Notes: a model not told the origin generated them from the sequence alone. DNA of 64,000 nucleotides from Emydura subglobosa (GCA_007922225.1 ML679970.1:20758290-20822289), one strand, 5' to 3'; positions 1 to 12,114 are shown, counted from the first letter of the stretch. A program made the numbers and translations.

Positions 1-249
1 ATAGAAAATGAAGAGTGTTTATTTTTTATTGATGAAGTATTTAATTGCACTGAGATCTTGAGGGATGTTGGTAGAGGCATTTCAGGCTGCGCAATCACTA
101 GAAATGCCAGCAGGTTTCTTATGCAAATGTCTTACTAGCTCTAAATCAAGGGATTCAGCAGCTGTCTGTCTGTTTTATGACTGAGGGGTGTGTCCGGATT
201 TTTATGGTGATTCGAGACATTCCAGGCCCTCAGAAACTGGGGTAAGAGA

Positions 250-365
250 AATCTACTGGCGTCATTTAAAACAGGACTAGACAAAGTAGATGAAGAACAC
301 ACTGCTGAGAATAAAGCTTGCCCTGGCTCAGTGAGGACTGGATTAGATGAGACCTCAGATGTGTC
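250..365 (+). repeat. Decayed CR1 LINE 3' fragment
   Basis: The stretch running from 'catttaaaacaggactagac' through 'ggactggattagatgagacc' follows the order of the CR1 3' region, in which a short amphipathic coding tail is followed by the 'ggactagatgacct' block. The better preserved copy at 14955-15438 in this window shows the same order. The fragment is short and diverged, and its ends are uncertain. The first 250 bases of the window hold no gene that I can see. Confidence 0.5.
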
Positions 366-429
366 TTCAATTGCTAAGGGTGTGTCTGCGCTGCTGCTGG
401 GACGTGCCATTTCCAGTGCAGGTAGATAG

Positions 430-1445
430 ACTCACGCTGGCTCAGCATGAACTAGTGCACTTCAACGAGCAGTGTGGTTGTGGCAGCGCTGGCTGTGGCT
501 CAGGCTAGTGGCTTAAGGCCAAGCCTGCCTGACACCGTAAGCCTGAGCTCAGGTGGCTACCCGGAGCCACTCCCCATCCACACTGCTGCATTCAGCGAAT
601 CTGTCTACGTGTGCTGGGACTCGTATCTCTCAGCTGCAGTGTACATATACCCTCAGTCCCTTGTGAGAATTTAGTGCTGGTGAGAGGTGCCCTGCCAGCC
701 CATGGAGACTGCAGCTCTCCGGATCATCTGCATTTGTCTGTAGAGATGCATGCCTCCATATGTTGCCCCTGGCCAATGTGCTTGAATCTGGCCTGGAGAG
801 ATCACTGTTGCGAGTGAGAGGTCACTTTGGTCTCAATGGCCCATTCAGCTTTGGGCGTCTCTGCTGCGACTGCCAGCAAAGCAAGGCGGTGAGCACAGAC
901 ACTTTGGGCCTCCGCTGCGATAAAAAAGCCTTTGGCCCCGAGTCTCAGAGCCCGGCTCAGCTGGCTTGGGCTTCAGGGCTAAGAATAGCAGCGTAGAGGT
1001 TCAGGCTCAGGCTAGTGCCCCCTCGTGGGGTTTCAGACCCCTTAATCTGAGACCCCCACCCACAGAGTCTGAATCCAGGCTCAGCCTGAACGTTCACACT
1101 ACAGGTTTATAACCTCACAGCCTGAGCTCAGATCAGCTGTGCCACAGGTCTTCTATTGCAGTGTATACTTACCCTCTGGGTAGGCGGCCTCCCAGCTCTG
1201 AGAGACAGACTAGCCTAGCTCAGCTCAAGCTACCGTGCAGCCGTTACGGCTCGGGCAGCAATGTGGGCTCTCAAGCCCACCTGACCCCCGGGGTCTGAGC
1301 CTGGGTGAGTAGTGCAAGTCTCTGCCAGAGCCCCTGTGCCCACATCGCTATTTGTAGCATGTGAGCTCAAGCCAGGCTAGTGTGAGGCTGTCTATATGGT
1401 TTGGCTCAGGGCCTTGCTTGCAGCTGCAGTGTGGACACGCACTTT
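430..1445. repeat. Composite of nested inverted-repeat (MITE-like) elements
   Basis: This GC-richer stretch is built of short phrases such as 'ggctcaggctagtg' and 'cctgagctcaggtggctac'. Element ends recur at about 620-655 ('cagctgcagtgtacatatac'), 1146-1176 ('attgcagtgtatacttaccc') and 1390-1440 ('gcagctgcagtgtggacac'). They resemble the terminal repeats of the element at 16749-17053, which ends in the same 'cagctgNaggNtagacatNcc' manner. I read it as two or more old non-autonomous DNA transposons inserted in or beside each other. Individual boundaries and target duplications could not be fixed. Several open frames of 60-140 codons here show no recognisable protein. Confidence 0.5.
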
Positions 1446-4400
1446 GAGCTCAGCTTTGCTCTGTTACGCCTGTGTAACTCCAGTCAAGTCGAGCGTTACC
1501 CAGGTGTAACCGAGACTCTGATGGAGAAGGCTTTTAGGTCATCCAGCCCATCTCCATACAGAGGCAGGATTGTTCAGGTTAGGGTGGCAGGTTTTAGGAA
1601 GTACACACGTGTCCACTGGGGACTGGAGGAACTCATTTCACACAGCCATCACATGGTGGTAACTTCCAGTCTCTGCCATCCCAGGCTGCCTTCATCCTGG
1701 CGACCTACGAGTGAGTCTCTACGTCCCATTTCCAGGCTCCCGACCCACACACCCACCACTCTCTGTTGTGGAGAGTCCTCTCATCCCTCCCAAACTGTAA
1801 GGTCCCATTACTTAATCCAGTGACTCTGAGGCTACCCTGTAACCAGGGCAGGGAGACCCAGACTGTGTGGTGGCCCTGGGCAATTGTCCACTCAGGAAAT
1901 AATGCATGGAACAGATATGTATATATCAAATTCACTGTATTTACTTCTTTCATTATATAAAATGTCCCTGATTCAAGAAAAAGTACTTATGATGTGGTCA
2001 ATTAAAAGCTATAAGGAACTTTGTACAAATCTCTCCTTCTCAAAAGGACTCCCCCTTTCCACTCGCTCTCTGGGTAAAATGTTAGTTCTCTCCATTCCTG
2101 TGGGAATCCCTAGACCACTGGCTGTAGGGCCATGCTTTCCAGCTGCTGCCATTTTGTGTCCTCCCAGAGTGCTGCTGCAGACGGGGGTTGTAAGATCTGC
2201 AAAGAACAGCTTCCCGATCAAATGGAAGCTTCAGAGAAAACATTCAGGGAGACCTTTTGTCAAAAAGGTGAAGACTGAATTTGAGGCAAAGGTGCAGACT
2301 GGTGTTTGTTTGATCTGAACCAGTCCTGTCCCTGTCCCTTACTCCTCGTCCTGAAGACGGGATGTTGAGTGATACAGTATGTCTGTGCGGCTGGATCTGT
2401 CTGTATCATCTATCTAATCTAAACTATTATTTCTAGTGTGTCACCATACCGTTTAGGCGGGGTATTATCTCTAACCGTTAGTGTTTGAATTTTTGGCTAG
2501 TATAATAAGCGGGCAACACAGGCGGTCTTATTGCCCAACCTATTAACCATTCCTCCTGTTCCTATCCTGTGGGATTGAAGCCAAGAGTAGCACTGCAGCT
2601 TGTGCTGAGCTCCCAAGCGAGGTGCTGAATGCTGTCAGGTGCGAGAGGGTGGATGCCATGCCTGCAAGTACCCCAGCAGCTGGTGACAAGTGTAAGAGGT
2701 TTGCTCTGACAGAGGAAAAGCATTAGAAGAAAGAATGGATGCAGGAAATCACCAGGAATGTTTCAGAAATCAAACTCTCCCCTCCCCTCCTTCCAAACCA
2801 ACCCACCTAAAAAATGCCTTGTGTGGGCTATTTTGGAAAGGAGTCCAAGCCTGGGGAATTTTTGGCTGATGCTTCTGGAGGTTTCTGGGAGATCCGACAA
2901 ATGGAAACAGGAACCAGATGGGAGTCCTAATGGCTGGAAGGAAGGAAGGAAGGAAAGAAAGAATCCATCCCTCATTGAACATATAGATACTCGTTCATTT
3001 TGGGGGGATTTTTTCCCCTTTGGCTTGTCACTTTTAACACTTTGGCCCCACTGTGCTGGAACTGCATGGGCATTTCTTGTTTGCAGGTGGTGGTGTCGGG
3101 AAATTTTTTCTTTTAAAGTCACAAACTGGGTTTATTTCAGATTTTTGTTTTTACAGTTTGCGTTACCAAAAAACCCAGAACAACAACAACAACAAAAAAT
3201 GATGACTGTGGTTTGCTTTGTTGTTCCACAGCAGTCTCAGCCTATGCTGGCCACTCAGCCACTGAGTTTATCTCCCCTGCTGCCCTCTGGAGATACAATG
3301 GGGAAATAACACGGGAATGGATAAGAATAGGGCAAAAGCAGGGATGGTTGTGGTTTTGCAAAGCCAAGAGTGGTTTGAGTCTGGGTCCCCTTTTATCCAA
3401 AGTCTGGAAGTCAGGGAGAGCTATAGATAATTGGTTCAAGTATTGATCCGTCTCTTTTTCAAATACACACTGGTTTGTGAAATCTGGCTGGTTGAGTTTT
3501 TGCTTTATAGATCCCCAAAATGGGTGGTTTAAATCCAAATGCCGTTTTTTCTGATTCCCACCCCCAAAAGTTTTGGGGAGGGGATTCAGATAAATAGTTC
3601 TAGATCTGGCCCATCTCTAGGAAGAATCTCATGGAAAGAGTCTTGTTCCCCAACTGCAAGAAAGAAGGCAGAACAGACACCACCAGATAGGTGAAAGTAA
3701 CTGAGTATTAACATATATCCATGTGGTGGCATTGCTTCCCTCCAATGGAGTTCCACCATTGCACCTTTAGGTTGGCAAGTGACTTAGCTTAGTTTATCAT
3801 TTCATGCTCCAGTAAGATGTGCTGTAGTAGACTGGGTGCTAATAAAAAAAAAAAAAGATTCTGCACCCAGAGCACAGTATGGGTGACAATAGTTGCATTT
3901 GAGAAATCTGAAGAAAGAAGAAAGTGGGTTTGGCTCACAGTGTCTGCACAAGTGGTTTTAGTTTTGTTTTTGTTTGTTTTGGGGTTTTTTTTTTACTCTA
4001 ATGTGGGTCTGATGCATACGATTCTGGCCAGAGTAACAAATGTTATTTCCTGACCCCAGTAACATGACCTGGGTTAAGGCTTCAAAGCCATGTACCCTGT
4101 CATGTGACCCCAGTGGCTACTGTTATGATGAAGTTTGTGTCATCCTTGGAGCTTCACTCTAATTAGGTTCAGACAAAAGTTAGACAAACTAGGAAAGTTT
4201 CATCTGATTTTGCTTTGGCATCCCACGTCACTTTGAATCAGCCCAAGTTTGCTCCAAAAAGCTCTGGTTTTCTAGAAACTTGGTCTTGGTTTGCTGGAAA
4301 ATTCACTGGCCCTAGTTGCAGATGCTGGATATTTTATTACAGATTTTTTAAACAACTCTATTATAGACTGAAGGACCCATTTATTTGGAAGAAGCAAATA

Positions 4401-4447
4401 CATTGGTTGCTGCCTTTACATTATAGATTATAAGTTACTGCCATCTG
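1446..4447. other. Intergenic stretch without recognised gene
   Basis: No protein family, RNA gene or clear element was recognised. The longest open frame (2758-3309, plus strand, 183 codons) has a biased, low-information composition and no known motif. Simple repeats are present: GGAA/GAAA at 2936-2962, a CAA run near 3180-3197 and an A-run at 3843-3855. From about 4200 the sequence contains 'ttggtcttggtttgctgg'-type phrases that recur elsewhere in the window and may be an old dispersed repeat. Confidence 0.5.
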
Positions 4448-5241
4448 CAATGAGTTACACCTAGCAAGGGATGTAAAAGGCATTAAGAAGAGGTTCTATA
4501 ACTTCATTAGGAGCAAGATAAAAAAAAAAGGAAAGTGTAGATCCACTACTTAGTGGGGAAGGACAGCTAAAACAGATGGTATCAAGAAAGCTATGGTGTT
4601 TTGCTTCAGTCTTCACTGAACAGGTTAATTGTGACCAGTTACTTAACACAATTAATATTAATAGCAAGGGGAAGGAACAGAAGCCAGAAGAGGAAAATAA
4701 CAGATTAAAGAAAATTTAGATAAATTAGATATATTCAAATTGGCTGTGCCTGATTCAATTCATCCTAGCGTACTTAAGGAACTAACTGAAGCAATCTTGG
4801 AACTATTAGCAATTATCTTTAAGTGTTCATAGAGGATGTGTGAGGTCCCAGAAGACTGGAGAAGGGCAAACATAGAGCCTATTTTTAAAAAGAGGAACAA
4901 AAAGGACCTGAGGAATTATGGACCGGTTATCCTAACTTTGTTATCTGGAAAGATACTGGAGCAAATTATTAAACAATCCAAACTTAGAGGATAATAGGGT
5001 TATAAGTAAGCGCCAACATGAATTTATCACGAACAAATAATGGCAAGCTAACCTAATTTTCCTTCTTTGACAGGGTTACTGGCCAAATGGATGGGGGAAA
5101 CTGTTAGATATGTGATATCTTGAATTTAGTAAGGCCTTTGAGACAATCCCACATAAGTCTTATAAGCAAACTAGAGAAATATGGTCTAGATGAAATTACT
5201 ATAGGGTGGGTGCATAACTGGTTGAAAAACTATATCCAAAG

Positions 5242-5560
5242 GCTATGTCTACTCTTAGAGCTGGGGATATAATTCCCAGCTGGTATAGATGTACCCGCGC
5301 TAGCTCTGCTCAAGCGAGTGCACTAAAAATAGTGTAACAGGGCAGTGGTGAGTGGTGTCATGGGCTAGCCACCTGAAGTACATACCCATGGAGTCCAGGC
5401 AGGTTTGTACTTGGGGTAGTCAGCCTGTACCAGAACACGTTGCTGCCCATGTTACTGCAGCTACACTGCTGTTTTTGGCATGCTAAATTGAGCAGAACTA
5501 GCACAAGTACAAATCTATGCAAGCTGGAAATCTCACCTCCAGCTCTAAGTGTAGATGTAC
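5242..5560. mobile_element. Inverted-repeat element inserted in CR1
   Basis: The element begins 'gctatgtctactct' and ends 'aagtgtagatgtac', which are inverted copies of each other with mismatches. It is flanked by 'ccaaag' at 5236-5241 and again at 5561-5566, consistent with a target-site duplication of at least 6 bp. CR1 sequence resumes directly afterwards. It has no coding capacity, so it is a non-autonomous element. It belongs with the copy at 16749-17053 and the composite at 430-1445. The superfamily is not proven. Confidence 0.75.
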
Positions 5561-5598
5561 CCAAAGTGTGGTTGCCAATGGTTTGCTATCAGACTGGG

Positions 5599-5831
5599 CC
5601 CTGGTCTACACGTATCTGGTGATTCGACGGGAGTTACGCAAGCTAAGCAGAGTAGCTTGCATAACTTCCATCGACTGCTGTGCTTCCTTTCTGCATAGAA
5701 TCTTCACTATGCCACTTGAGGAGGTGATTTTACAGCGTCAACGTCTGGATCGATTGAACGGGTCTTCACTTACCGCTCAATCGAGGTCGATCTGATGGCG
5801 GCGACTTTGCCACCGTCAGTGTAGACATACC
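5599..5831. mobile_element. Second inverted-repeat element inserted in the same CR1
   Basis: The ends 'ctggtctacac' and 'gtgtagacatacc' are inverted. The CR1 text 'gctatcagactggg' before it and 'gggaggatgtatctaatgag' after it join to restore the expected CR1 order, which fixes the insertion. The internal sequence ('gattcgacgggagttac', 'cgctcaatcgaggtcgatc') differs from the neighbouring element, so this is a different family that shares the outer ends. It is non-coding. The target duplication is not clear beyond 'tggg'. Confidence 0.7.
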
Positions 5832-6808
5832 GTGGGAGGATGTATCTAATGAGAGCCCACAGGAGTCTGTTTTGGGGCAGTACGATTCAGTATTTTCAAT
5901 AACAACTTGGATAATGGAGTGGAGATTATACTTATAAAATTTGTGGATGACACCAAGATAGGAGGGGTCGCTATGGCTTTGGAGGACAAGTTTAGAATTC
6001 AAAATAACCTTGACAAATTGGAGAATTGGTCTGAAATCAATATGATTAAATTAAATAAAGACAAGCGTAAAGTACTTCACTTAAGAAGGAAGAATCAAAT
6101 GCACAACTACAAAATGGGGAATAACTGGCTAGGCGGTAATACTGCTGAAAAGAATCTGGGGGTTATAGTGGATCACAAACTGAATATGAGCCAACAATCT
6201 GATTCAGTTGCAAAAAAGGCTAATATGCTGCTGGGGTGTATTAAAAGGGGTTTCATACATAAGATGTGAGGTGATTGTCCGAATCTACTCAGCACTGATG
6301 AGGCTGCAGCAAGAGTACTGTGCCCAGTCCTGGGTGCCACACTTTGGGAAGGGTGTGGACAAATTGGGGACAGGCCGGAGAAGAGCTACGAAAATAATAA
6401 AAAGTTTAGAAAACTGATCTACGAGGAAAGGTTAAAAAAGTGGCATGTTTAGTCTTGAGAGAAGAAGACTGAGAGGGCACCTGATAACAGTCTCCAAATA
6501 TGGGAAGGGCTGTTACAAAGAGGGCTGTGATCAATTGTTCTCCATGTGCACTGAAGGTAGGACAAGAAGTAGTCAGATTAATTTGCAGCAAGGTGAGATA
6601 TTAGGGAACATTTTCTAACTATAAGAATAGCTAAACATTGGAATAGGCTTCCAACGGAAGTTGTGGAATCCTAATCATTGGAGATTTTTAAGAGCACATT
6701 AGACAAACACTTATTGGATAGTCTAGTCATACTTGGTTCTGTTTCAGCACAGGATGCTGGAATAGATGACCTGTAGAGGTACCTTCCAGCCCTACATTTC
6801 TATGATTC

Positions 6809-8841
6809 TAAGCTCAGACGTGTGATGTGCGAAGGAACAATACCTCCCTTTGTTTCATGAAAGTGTTCTCTATTTTCTGTTATATCACTGTTTTGTTTCT
6901 CTTTTTGAAAGATTCCATGTGCCACTCATTAAGAACCAAGCTGTCAAAAGGTTGAGGGCCAGACATTTTACCCAACTAGTATGTATTGGATGCTGAACTG
7001 CACATAAGAAAATGCAGTGTCTTCAAAAGTAAGTAAGTAGCTGGAAGCAGGCTGTGAAAATTCATCAGATTAGCATGACCAATTAGCTTATCCCCTAGTT
7101 ATTATACATGTGTTTATTTGTAATGAGAATCTTCAAAGATTATTCTATATTAGACATCTGGCTAATTTTTGTTTACATGATTCTGTTCCCAGATACTACA
7201 ATTATAAGTGCCATACCTAGACAGATAGACTTATAATTTTATACTGGACCATGCACTAGTATATGTTCTTTAGGGAACTGAATTGGTAAGGATGGATCTG
7301 ATGACCTATGGACTAGATAAACTAAAGACTTTTCCACCTTTAACTTCAAGGATTGGGGCTAATTTTCAGAAATGGCGGGCAGGTACAACTCCAGCTGAAT
7401 TTAATGGGATCTTCAGGTTCTCAGCACCTCTGACAACCAGGCCCTAGATTTAAAGAGAGCAGTTTGAGTTGTGCATTCTCTCAGCTTTTAGACCTATAAA
7501 TGTTCCTTCCGTGGAGGTGATTAACATACGTGAGAATTTTTCCATATATTTATAGTTTCTTCACTGTAATATGGGGTTTTATAAGATAAATAACCCTGGT
7601 CATGATTTTTTAAAACATTCAGGTCTTCCTTACACATCTTAAAGAATCTGAAACCAATTAAAAAACAAAACAAAAAAAAGTTCTTCGAAGGTCACCTTTA
7701 AATAGCTCAAAATATTTATAATAATCCAGTTTTTTATGGATGACAGGCAGAGGGATTAATGCTCATACACCCAAAGCAGCATCTCAAAAAGCACATCATC
7801 TTGTTCTGAAAGGGACATGACAGGCTTAAAAATGAGACATTTTTAAAAAGTCTTTATTGCTATTATTCTCTTAGATTAATAAAAGAGAGAACGTTTCAAT
7901 CTAATTCACTTTTGACTAATTATGCTGTTTGTTTCCTTTATGGCATTTTACTCTGCCTAGATAGTGGAACCAGACAGGTCAGTTTAACTTCCTATTTAGT
8001 TTTCAGACACTGCCATAGTATATGAACATGTGTTCACATAATGGCAGGAGAGACTTTAAATTTAGGTGTGGAAAAAGTCACTAATTTTTAAAAAAATAAA
8101 TCATGAAAACCTTTTTAACGTTGTGAGGCTTTCTCTTTAAAATAAATAAATAAAATCTACAGTTGACAGTGTCCCTTTATCCAAGCCTGACTTCATTGTG
8201 AGGCTGAGCTTGTTGGTTCAATTCAATGATATTTCATTGGTATGATGAGTGTTGTCAAAGTGAAAGGCAGAACACTCTGGTAAGTGTCAGAGATAGGTAC
8301 ATTCAGCCTAGAATCAGGCTTCCTACTGTGTTAGTGATTTTATCTTTTGTGCCATTTTGTCATTGTTGTCCTTTTCTTATTCAGTGGCAAGTTGTATGTG
8401 GTGTGGTAACTGCTGTCTCTTTCCCTTCCTCTAAGTGACTGTCTGTCCTTTGCATGGGTTTGCTCTACAGTTTATAGAATTGATAGAATATTATTGTCTG
8501 AAACGTATGCAGGACTTTCTGTTATAGCTGTCTGTTGAATGGACAGCAAAATCTGTGACAAAATCTCCCCGAAGTAGTGTTCAAATTTATGCTGTATAAT
8601 ATGCTGCTTGCCTCAAAGGTTCCCCTGGTTTCAAAATGAGGAAATTCTGGTGATGGGTCTAGGAGATCCCTAATAAGTCAGAGGCAGGAAAACTTGAGTG
8701 AAAGTGTCATAATTCCAGAGGAAACAGAGAGGAGAGAAACTCTAGGCCTACTGTACAAGTACTGGGAGATGGTGGTTGAGGGGGGAGAGGAATAAAGCTA
8801 AGAAAAGGCCAGGTTTTAGCTCTGCTCTGGGAAGTTCACAA
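6809..8841. other. Intergenic stretch, AT-rich, with one short palindromic repeat
   Basis: No gene was recognised. At 7356-7446 a hairpin-like repeat runs from 'ggggctaattttcag' to 'cagcacctctgacaaccagg'. Relatives of it appear at about 25050-25130 and 20041-20130. The rest is AT-rich (A-runs near 7660 and 8090) and looks unique, with no open frame above about 70 codons. Confidence 0.5.
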
Positions 8842-8963
8842 AGGCCCTGATTCAGCAGAACACATAAGCACATGCTTAACTCTAAGCATATAAATGTAGT
8901 CCTTCTGACTTCACTTAAAGTGAAGCATGTGCTTTTGTGTTTTGCTGAATTAGGACTGAGGCC
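8842..8963. repeat. Short palindromic repeat, 'catgcttaact' family
   Basis: The left arm starts 'ggccctgattcagcagaac' and continues 'acatgcttaact'. The right arm ends 'gctgaattaggactgaggcc', with 'gaagcatgtgcttttgtg' before it. The two arms pair imperfectly over most of their length. Related copies lie at 24737-24835 and 45917-46032. It is non-coding and best read as a hairpin-type non-autonomous element. Confidence 0.65.
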
Positions 8964-11353
8964 CGGAGCTGAGCCGCACGGACGTGCCCTCTTTGACTAG
9001 CTCTTTCTAGCACCACACTGTAGAATTGGTCCTCCTCTCTGCACTGGAGGACATTACGAAATCCTGACCCTGACAGAGTGCAGATGCATTATTGGGATGC
9101 CCTCAGGTCATGGGAGGGCTAATAGTCACATTCCTGGCTGTGATGGCGAAAGATTTACGCTGGGTGCTCACTCGCCTCGCCCTGCACCGGGCCGGCTCCC
9201 TGTCTCACCGGCCCCCTCGGCTTTAATTGTTGTGTTAATGGCCCTTTTATTTGAAGCAGATCCCCTGGCTTACAGAGGAGAATGTCATTATGTCGTATTT
9301 TAGATGTATTTACATTCTCCTTGCCACAGGGATAACATTCTAATTATTTTCTATAGCTGACAGCACTAGCGTCTGCTGGTATTATAGACCCCCTTAGACC
9401 TGATTACATGGTCTGTTTTTCTTCAAATCACCCACAAATGACACTGTGGAGCAGGTTTATTATCAATTGGCGTACCTTTGCTTAGCGCAACCCGCTCCTG
9501 AAACAAATGTACTGAAAAGATAATACATGTTTAGAGCTTGCGTCTTTGCCTGCACGAAGGCAGATGGGCTTAGGAAGGTTAAGCCAACAGTTAACCTCCT
9601 CTGACTCTTAAACCTTCCCCACGCACCCCTACAGAGACAGACTACACAGGCAGTAGAGTACCATTCTGTACAACATTTCTCATGCAAACAGTTTCCCAAC
9701 TGATGGGGCAGCTGTAAATCAGATGGGTAGAGAGTGAAATAACAGCAGAGGGATGAGATAAGCTAAGGTGTTTAAGGAAAGGGGAAAAGAGGGTGATTTC
9801 AGTCCCGTGTTGCAGTGAGATGGAGGGACATATGGGACAATGTCCTAGATAGCAGGAGCTGCAAAATGGGAAGGATCTGCCATCAGTAATGGGCAAACCA
9901 TATGGAAGGAGAGAAGGAAGTGGGAATGGAGTACTGTGAAGAGCTAGAATAAGTCCCTGGACAGTTAGAAGTGTAATTTTGTACTAAATTCTGAACTGAA
10001 TGAGGCGCTAGTGTAGTTATTTGAGGGCAAGCATGATGGAGTTTCACTTCTGTGTCCATGGGAGAAGGTGAGTAGTGGAGTTGTGCATGACTGGGGGCTG
10101 GAAATCAGGGATTCCACAGAGAAAAGAGTTACAACTATTGAAGTGATGGGAGAGGGGGGCCTGCGTAAGGAGATCAAGGGGAGAGGGTGTTGAGACTGTG
10201 AGAAGGCTAAGGAGTAGGGGTAGATAGATTTCTGAACACCAGGGATGTGAGGGGTTCAGAGTCCAGGACAATGCCTAAATTATGGTCACTGAGGGCAAGT
10301 GGACAGCCTCGTTTAGAAGTGTAATGGAAAAGAATGATTTATTCAGCAGATTTCATCTTTTTCTGTTTAGGGAATGTTCCTGGCCTGATTGAGATATTCT
10401 CAGAATTATTCAACAAAATGTTTGTTGCTGCTGCTGCTTTCTTTTTTCTTTTTTACTCTGTCACCTACTGGTTTGCCAAATTTGTGTTTTGTTTCTGAGT
10501 TGTGATGGGTCAAGTCAGTCATTGTTTCTGTTCTCTGACTGGATTCATATGACTCTTGCAAACAGGTTTCTGAGGTGAATGTTTCCTCAAGGTCAGTCTT
10601 AAATTTGCTTTCTACGTGTATTCAAAGCACAAATGTGAAATTCACATTCCAGGAGCATTCATGCTAGTAAAATCCAATCACATAAATGCTTGTGCAAACT
10701 GAACACTTGGGGCCCAAACATTGCTGAGGCAAATTCATTCAAGAATTCAACTGTATGTTCATGGAATTTTTTTTCTCGCACTCTAGAGGTGATGAGTATC
10801 TGATATTTATGGCATAATAGGCATGCATGGCATTTTACAGGCAATTACAAAGACAAGGTCACTGCCCCAAGGAAAATACAGTCTAAATTAGACCAAAACA
10901 CAATGAAAGTCATGGCAGACCATGGGGGTGAGGAGAGAAGAAATAATATTAAACTAGAGGTCAGTACACTTCCTGAAAAGTCTGGTTTCCTAGGGAGGGT
11001 GGATCAGATAAATTATTTTTCACCTTTTTATATGTCAATTTTTCATGTATAATTTAACTGTATGTCTTTGGCAGCCTTGGCTAGGGGGATGCTGCTCTCG
11101 TCCCAAAGAGCCATGTAGGTTCACAGATACATGGCATCTTCTAGCTTGTGCAGATAATGCACATTTGGGTGCAGAGGGAGGGGGGATGAGATCAGTCAGG
11201 CTATTGATGTGCTGAGCAGAGGAGCAAAGCAATATTTCAGTGGGAGAGGAAGAGAAAGCGTGTATAATAACCTTGATAACAACTCTTTGTATTTAGACTG
11301 GGTAAGAAGCTCAGGGCAGGAATATCTGCTACCCAAACCAGCCTTGATCAAGT
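8964..11353. other. Intergenic stretch with a possible conserved non-coding block and a purine-rich tract
   Basis: At about 9205-9480 the sequence changes from GC-rich to a low-repeat stretch with 'ggctttaattgttgtg', 'ttctaattattttc' and 'ggtttattatcaattgg'. It looks like conserved regulatory DNA, but conservation cannot be checked here. From 9720 to 10270 the plus strand is strongly purine-rich ('gggatgagataag', 'aaggggaaaagaggg'), so the minus strand shows long pyrimidine-biased open frames that are not convincing proteins. No gene is supported. Confidence 0.4.
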
Positions 11354-11515
11354 CAGACAAGCTGGGTGAGGTAATATCTTTTATTGGATTAAGCTTTCAA
11401 GCTACACAGGACCTGAAGAAAAGCTCTGTGCAGCTTGAAAACTTTTCTCTTTCACTCACAGAAGTTGCTCCAATAAAAGATATTACCTCACCCACCTTGT
11501 CTGTCTAATATCCTG
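11354..11515. mobile_element. Palindromic retroelement remnant, 'ggtgaggtaatatc' family
   Basis: Two arms, 11354-11388 and 11469-11503, are near-perfect inverted copies of about 35 bases. Both contain 'ggtgaggtaatatctttta' or its complement. Between them lies a strand-specific motif (11413-11440): CTGAAGAA, the stem AAGCT/AGCTT, then GAAA. The family also occurs at 15918-16105 and 44432-44512, always with the 'taatatcctgggacc' terminal block or its complement. It is non-coding. The shared layout with the element at 52880-53237 suggests a Penelope-like origin, which is inference. Confidence 0.6.
11413..11440 (+). ncRNA. Hammerhead-like motif (candidate, probably inactive)
   Basis: The order is CTGAAGA (matching the hammerhead core CUGANGA), one extra A, a five-base stem strand AAGCT at 11421-11425, the loop CTGTGC, the complementary strand AGCTT at 11432-11436, and GAAA. 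This is the core-stem II-core arrangement of a hammerhead ribozyme. The extra A after the core is also present in the motif at 52933-52966. Stem III and a cleavage triplet are not clear here, so activity is unlikely in this copy. Confidence 0.35.
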
Positions 11516-11651
11516 GGACCAATACCACAAGCAACAATTGATTGTGTCAGTCCCTGTGTTGCTGGTGAAACTGAGCTGAGTGGAAAAAGTTTTCCACACA
11601 TTTTCATTTCAGTCTGAAAATGACATTCCATTTTCCAATATTCATGACCCT

Positions 11652-12114
11652 CAGTGGTGTACCAAGGGGGTGGGGAGCAGGCCCCCGGGCGCTGGCCTGA
11701 GGCATGGGCACCAGACCAGCCCTTCATGATGTGCCAGCCCAGCCCTGCACGACGTGCAGGGGGCAGAGGGCATAGGAGGTGCTTAGCGGTGGCTGGACGT
11801 CAGGCCGGGGGCTGAGGCTGCCCCGCCCGAGCTGGTGACAGACTGTGGGGCAGGAGCTAGGGAGATGGGTGCTGTGCAGCAGGTAAGGGTGGGGGAGGGC
11901 GAGGGTGGAGCCCAGCCAGAGCCAGCCTCCGCCGCTGCAATGAACCGCAGAAAGTCCACTGCCCCGCAGGTACAGACCCCCACTCCCCGGGGCAGCTGAG
12001 GGGCAGTGCCATCTGGGGGGTGCTAGGGACCCCTCCTACCCTGCGCCTGGGTGGGGGCGGCAAGGAAAATGTAGGCTTGGTCCCCGGGTGCCAGAGGTCC
12101 ACGGTACGCCACTG
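11652..12114. mobile_element. hAT-like non-autonomous element with GC-rich core
   Basis: The ends 'cagtggtgtacc' and 'ggtacgccactg' form inverted terminal repeats. The flanks 'atgaccct' (11644-11651) and 'ataaccct' (12115-12122) match at seven of eight bases, the 8-bp target duplication expected of the hAT superfamily. The interior is very GC-rich and non-coding. Open frames in it on both strands (e.g. 11857-12102 minus) are composition artefacts. Confidence 0.8.

Larger units (their letters stand above)
4448..6808 (+). mobile_element. CR1 LINE copy, 5'-truncated, inactivated and interrupted
   Basis: This is a plus-strand CR1-family non-LTR retrotransposon covering the reverse-transcriptase half of ORF2 and the 3' end. 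Around 5115-5155 the frame reads EFSKAFETIPHK, matching the RT block that normally carries a catalytic Asp; here Glu replaces it. At about 5940 the frame reads FVDDTKIGGV, the CR1 form of the YxDD catalytic box. It continues with DKLENW and KNLGVIVDHKLNMS, typical of the CR1 palm and thumb region. The 3' end at 6790-6808 is 'tttctatgattcta', the CR1 terminus. Stops and frameshifts make it a pseudogene. Two DNA elements (5242-5560 and 5599-5831) split it. Confidence 0.88.

Noticed and set aside
2758..3309. 183-codon open frame on the plus strand
   Set aside because: No domain or signal; it overlaps minus-strand frames of similar quality and crosses a GGAA simple repeat.
9720..10270. Minus-strand open frames of 70-84 codons in a pyrimidine-rich strand, considered as an antisense L2-type LINE
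   Set aside because: No RT or L2 signature could be read in any frame; strand composition bias is enough to explain them.
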